Assembly: GCA_030425195.1 (NCBI GenBank)
Contig: JAUIAV010000009.1
Location: forward strand, 124,001 to 188,000
DNA: 64,000 nt
Direction: 5' to 3'
Source: Gammaproteobacteria bacterium
Lineage (GTDB): Bacteria > Pseudomonadota > Gammaproteobacteria > Pseudomonadales > Azotimanducaceae
The translations under genes and the position numbers were made by a program. The notes beneath the pieces were generated by a model that had not been told where the DNA came from, did not search any database, and saw only the letters and a program-made list of their open reading frames with translations. Numbering within the stretch: position 1 is the first letter of the stretch; every line of letters begins with the position of its first letter. Positions 63,335 to 64,000 of the stretch are shown here, piece after piece.

Positions 63335-64000
63335 TCATCCGGCGACCGTTGTGGCAGCCCGTTCGATGGCGGTGACGATGAGGCCGACCGAGTCGGGCGG
63401 CTGAAAGCCGGCGATTTTGCCAGATTCGGTCTCGGTTTCTGCAAGTATTTCGTCAACGGCGGCCACCAGCGTCTCCACCGAGAGCACGTCTTCCTGGAGC
63501 ACGTGGCTGAATCCCTCGGCCTCCGCCCAGGCGGCATTCTCGATCTGATCGCCCCGGCTGGCCTTCCGTGACAGCGGGATCAGGAGGTTAGGCTTCCGGA
63601 GGCAGAGCAGCTCATAGAGGCTGTTCGCACCTGCCCGGGAAACGACGGCGGTAGCCGCTGCGAGCAGGTCGCCCCACTCATCCCGCACGTATTCGAAGGG
63701 GTGATAGTCCGGCAGTTCCACGGGAACCACCCGGCCCGGTCCGCAGACGTGGACGATCACCGCCCGTCGTACGAGCTCGGGCAGCGCCTTGCGCACCACC
63801 GAATTGATCGCCTCCGCACCCAGGCTGCCACCGGTGACGACGAGGACGGGCTTCTCACCGCCGGCGCCGATCAGCGCGCGTCCCCGGTCCGCCTCACCGT
63901 CAAGGAGCGCCGGGCGGACGGGCGTTCCGGTGTAGATCACGTCTCCCGGAAATCGTGGCGGCCGGGTTGCCGGAAAGTTCACGCACAGGGTCCGCACGAA
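63335..64000 (-). CDS. MurG-like UDP-N-acetylglucosamine glycosyltransferase, N-terminus beyond the window
   Basis: About 220 C-terminal residues of a GT28-family protein. 'VIYTGTPVRPALLDG', 'VLVVTGGSLGAEAINSVVRKALPELV', 'VVSRAGANSLYELLCLRKPNLLIPL' and 'RGDQIENAAWAEAEGF' are the MurG UDP-GlcNAc-binding region. The housekeeping murG normally lies in the dcw cell-division cluster; here it follows 18 nt after serA reading in the same direction away from the edge, so this is probably a MurG-like paralogue. The gene continues past base 64000. Confidence 0.8.
   Translation of the reverse strand, partial: FVRTLCVNFPATRPPRFPGDVIYTGTPVRPALLDGEADRGRALIGAGGEKPVLVVTGGSLGAEAINSVVRKALPELVRRAVIVHVCGPGRVVPVELPDYHPFEYVRDEWGDLLAAATAVVSRAGANSLYELLCLRKPNLLIPLSRKASRGDQIENAAWAEAEGFSHVLQEDVLSVETLVAAVDEILAETETESGKIAGFQPPDSVGLIVTAIERAATTVAG

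Overview
The window is GC-rich, densely coded chromosomal DNA from a gammaproteobacterium that I do not place more precisely. The evidence is the conserved block gyrA-serC-pheA-hisC-tyrA-cmk-rpsA-ihfB-lapA-lapB, with mtaD-ubiG-yciK, scpA-scpB-rluB, trpS, yciO and yciB nearby. This arrangement is known from Pseudomonas and its relatives. MnmC, RluB, LapA/LapB and IHF-beta also point to Gammaproteobacteria. I see no rRNA, tRNA, CRISPR array, prophage or insertion-sequence transposase. No gap between genes exceeds about 280 bases.

Region 1 (1-9409) is an accessory catabolic cluster. Nine genes on the minus strand read from 7590 down to 1, mostly abutting or overlapping by 4 nt: Rieske oxygenase alpha and beta subunits, an HpaH-type hydratase, a D-tartrate-dehydratase-like enolase-superfamily enzyme, a ketopantoate-reductase-family protein, an NTF2-like protein, an alpha/beta hydrolase, a MarR regulator and a MetE-like protein. 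Diverging from them are a gentisate-1,2-dioxygenase-like cupin and a flavin-reductase-like protein. The 77-bp divergent region carries a near-palindrome suited to the MarR protein. The likely job is hydroxylation and ring cleavage of an aromatic acid followed by processing of the ring-opened acid. The substrate is unknown.

Region 2 (9522-18542) is a copper/silver export module: a His-rich secreted protein, CusC-, CusB- and CusA-like RND efflux genes, a CopA-type P1B ATPase with YHS and metal-binding N-terminal domains, and the regulator CueR. A canonical CueR promoter with a 19-bp spacer lies directly ahead of copA.

Region 3 (18558-24807) holds PPK2 and a group of envelope genes: a transglutaminase-like/TPR lipoprotein, a LapG-type cysteine protease coupled to a 72-residue secreted protein, a HEXXH metalloprotease with TPR-like repeats, and two secreted or lipoprotein unknowns. 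Region 4 (24804-28958) holds a hotdog thioesterase, an LLM flavin oxidoreductase, a zinc alcohol dehydrogenase and a TcuA-like flavoprotein. A 159-bp element with 24-bp terminal inverted repeats (29012-29170) follows.

Region 5 (29212-33514) is a minimal surface-polysaccharide initiation set (WbpM/CapD-like dehydratase, WecA/WbpL-like sugar-phosphate transferase, NAD epimerase) plus a ComEA-like protein. Region 6 (33659-45084) is the core block from lapB to gyrA. Region 7 (45285-57992) carries mtaD-ubiG-yciK, then rluB, scpB, scpA, trpS and yciO on the minus strand, then yciB, an SH3-domain protein, pdxJ, a cyclophilin, a membrane-anchored cold-shock-domain protein and argS. Region 8 (58001-64000) holds a fatty acid desaturase, a sulfurtransferase, mnmC, serA and a MurG-like glycosyltransferase cut by the window edge.

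Two genes often found in these neighbourhoods are absent from their usual slots: aroA between tyrA and cmk, and mupP between ubiG and yciK. TTG and GTG start codons are frequent, and coupled ATGA/GTGA/TTGA junctions occur throughout.
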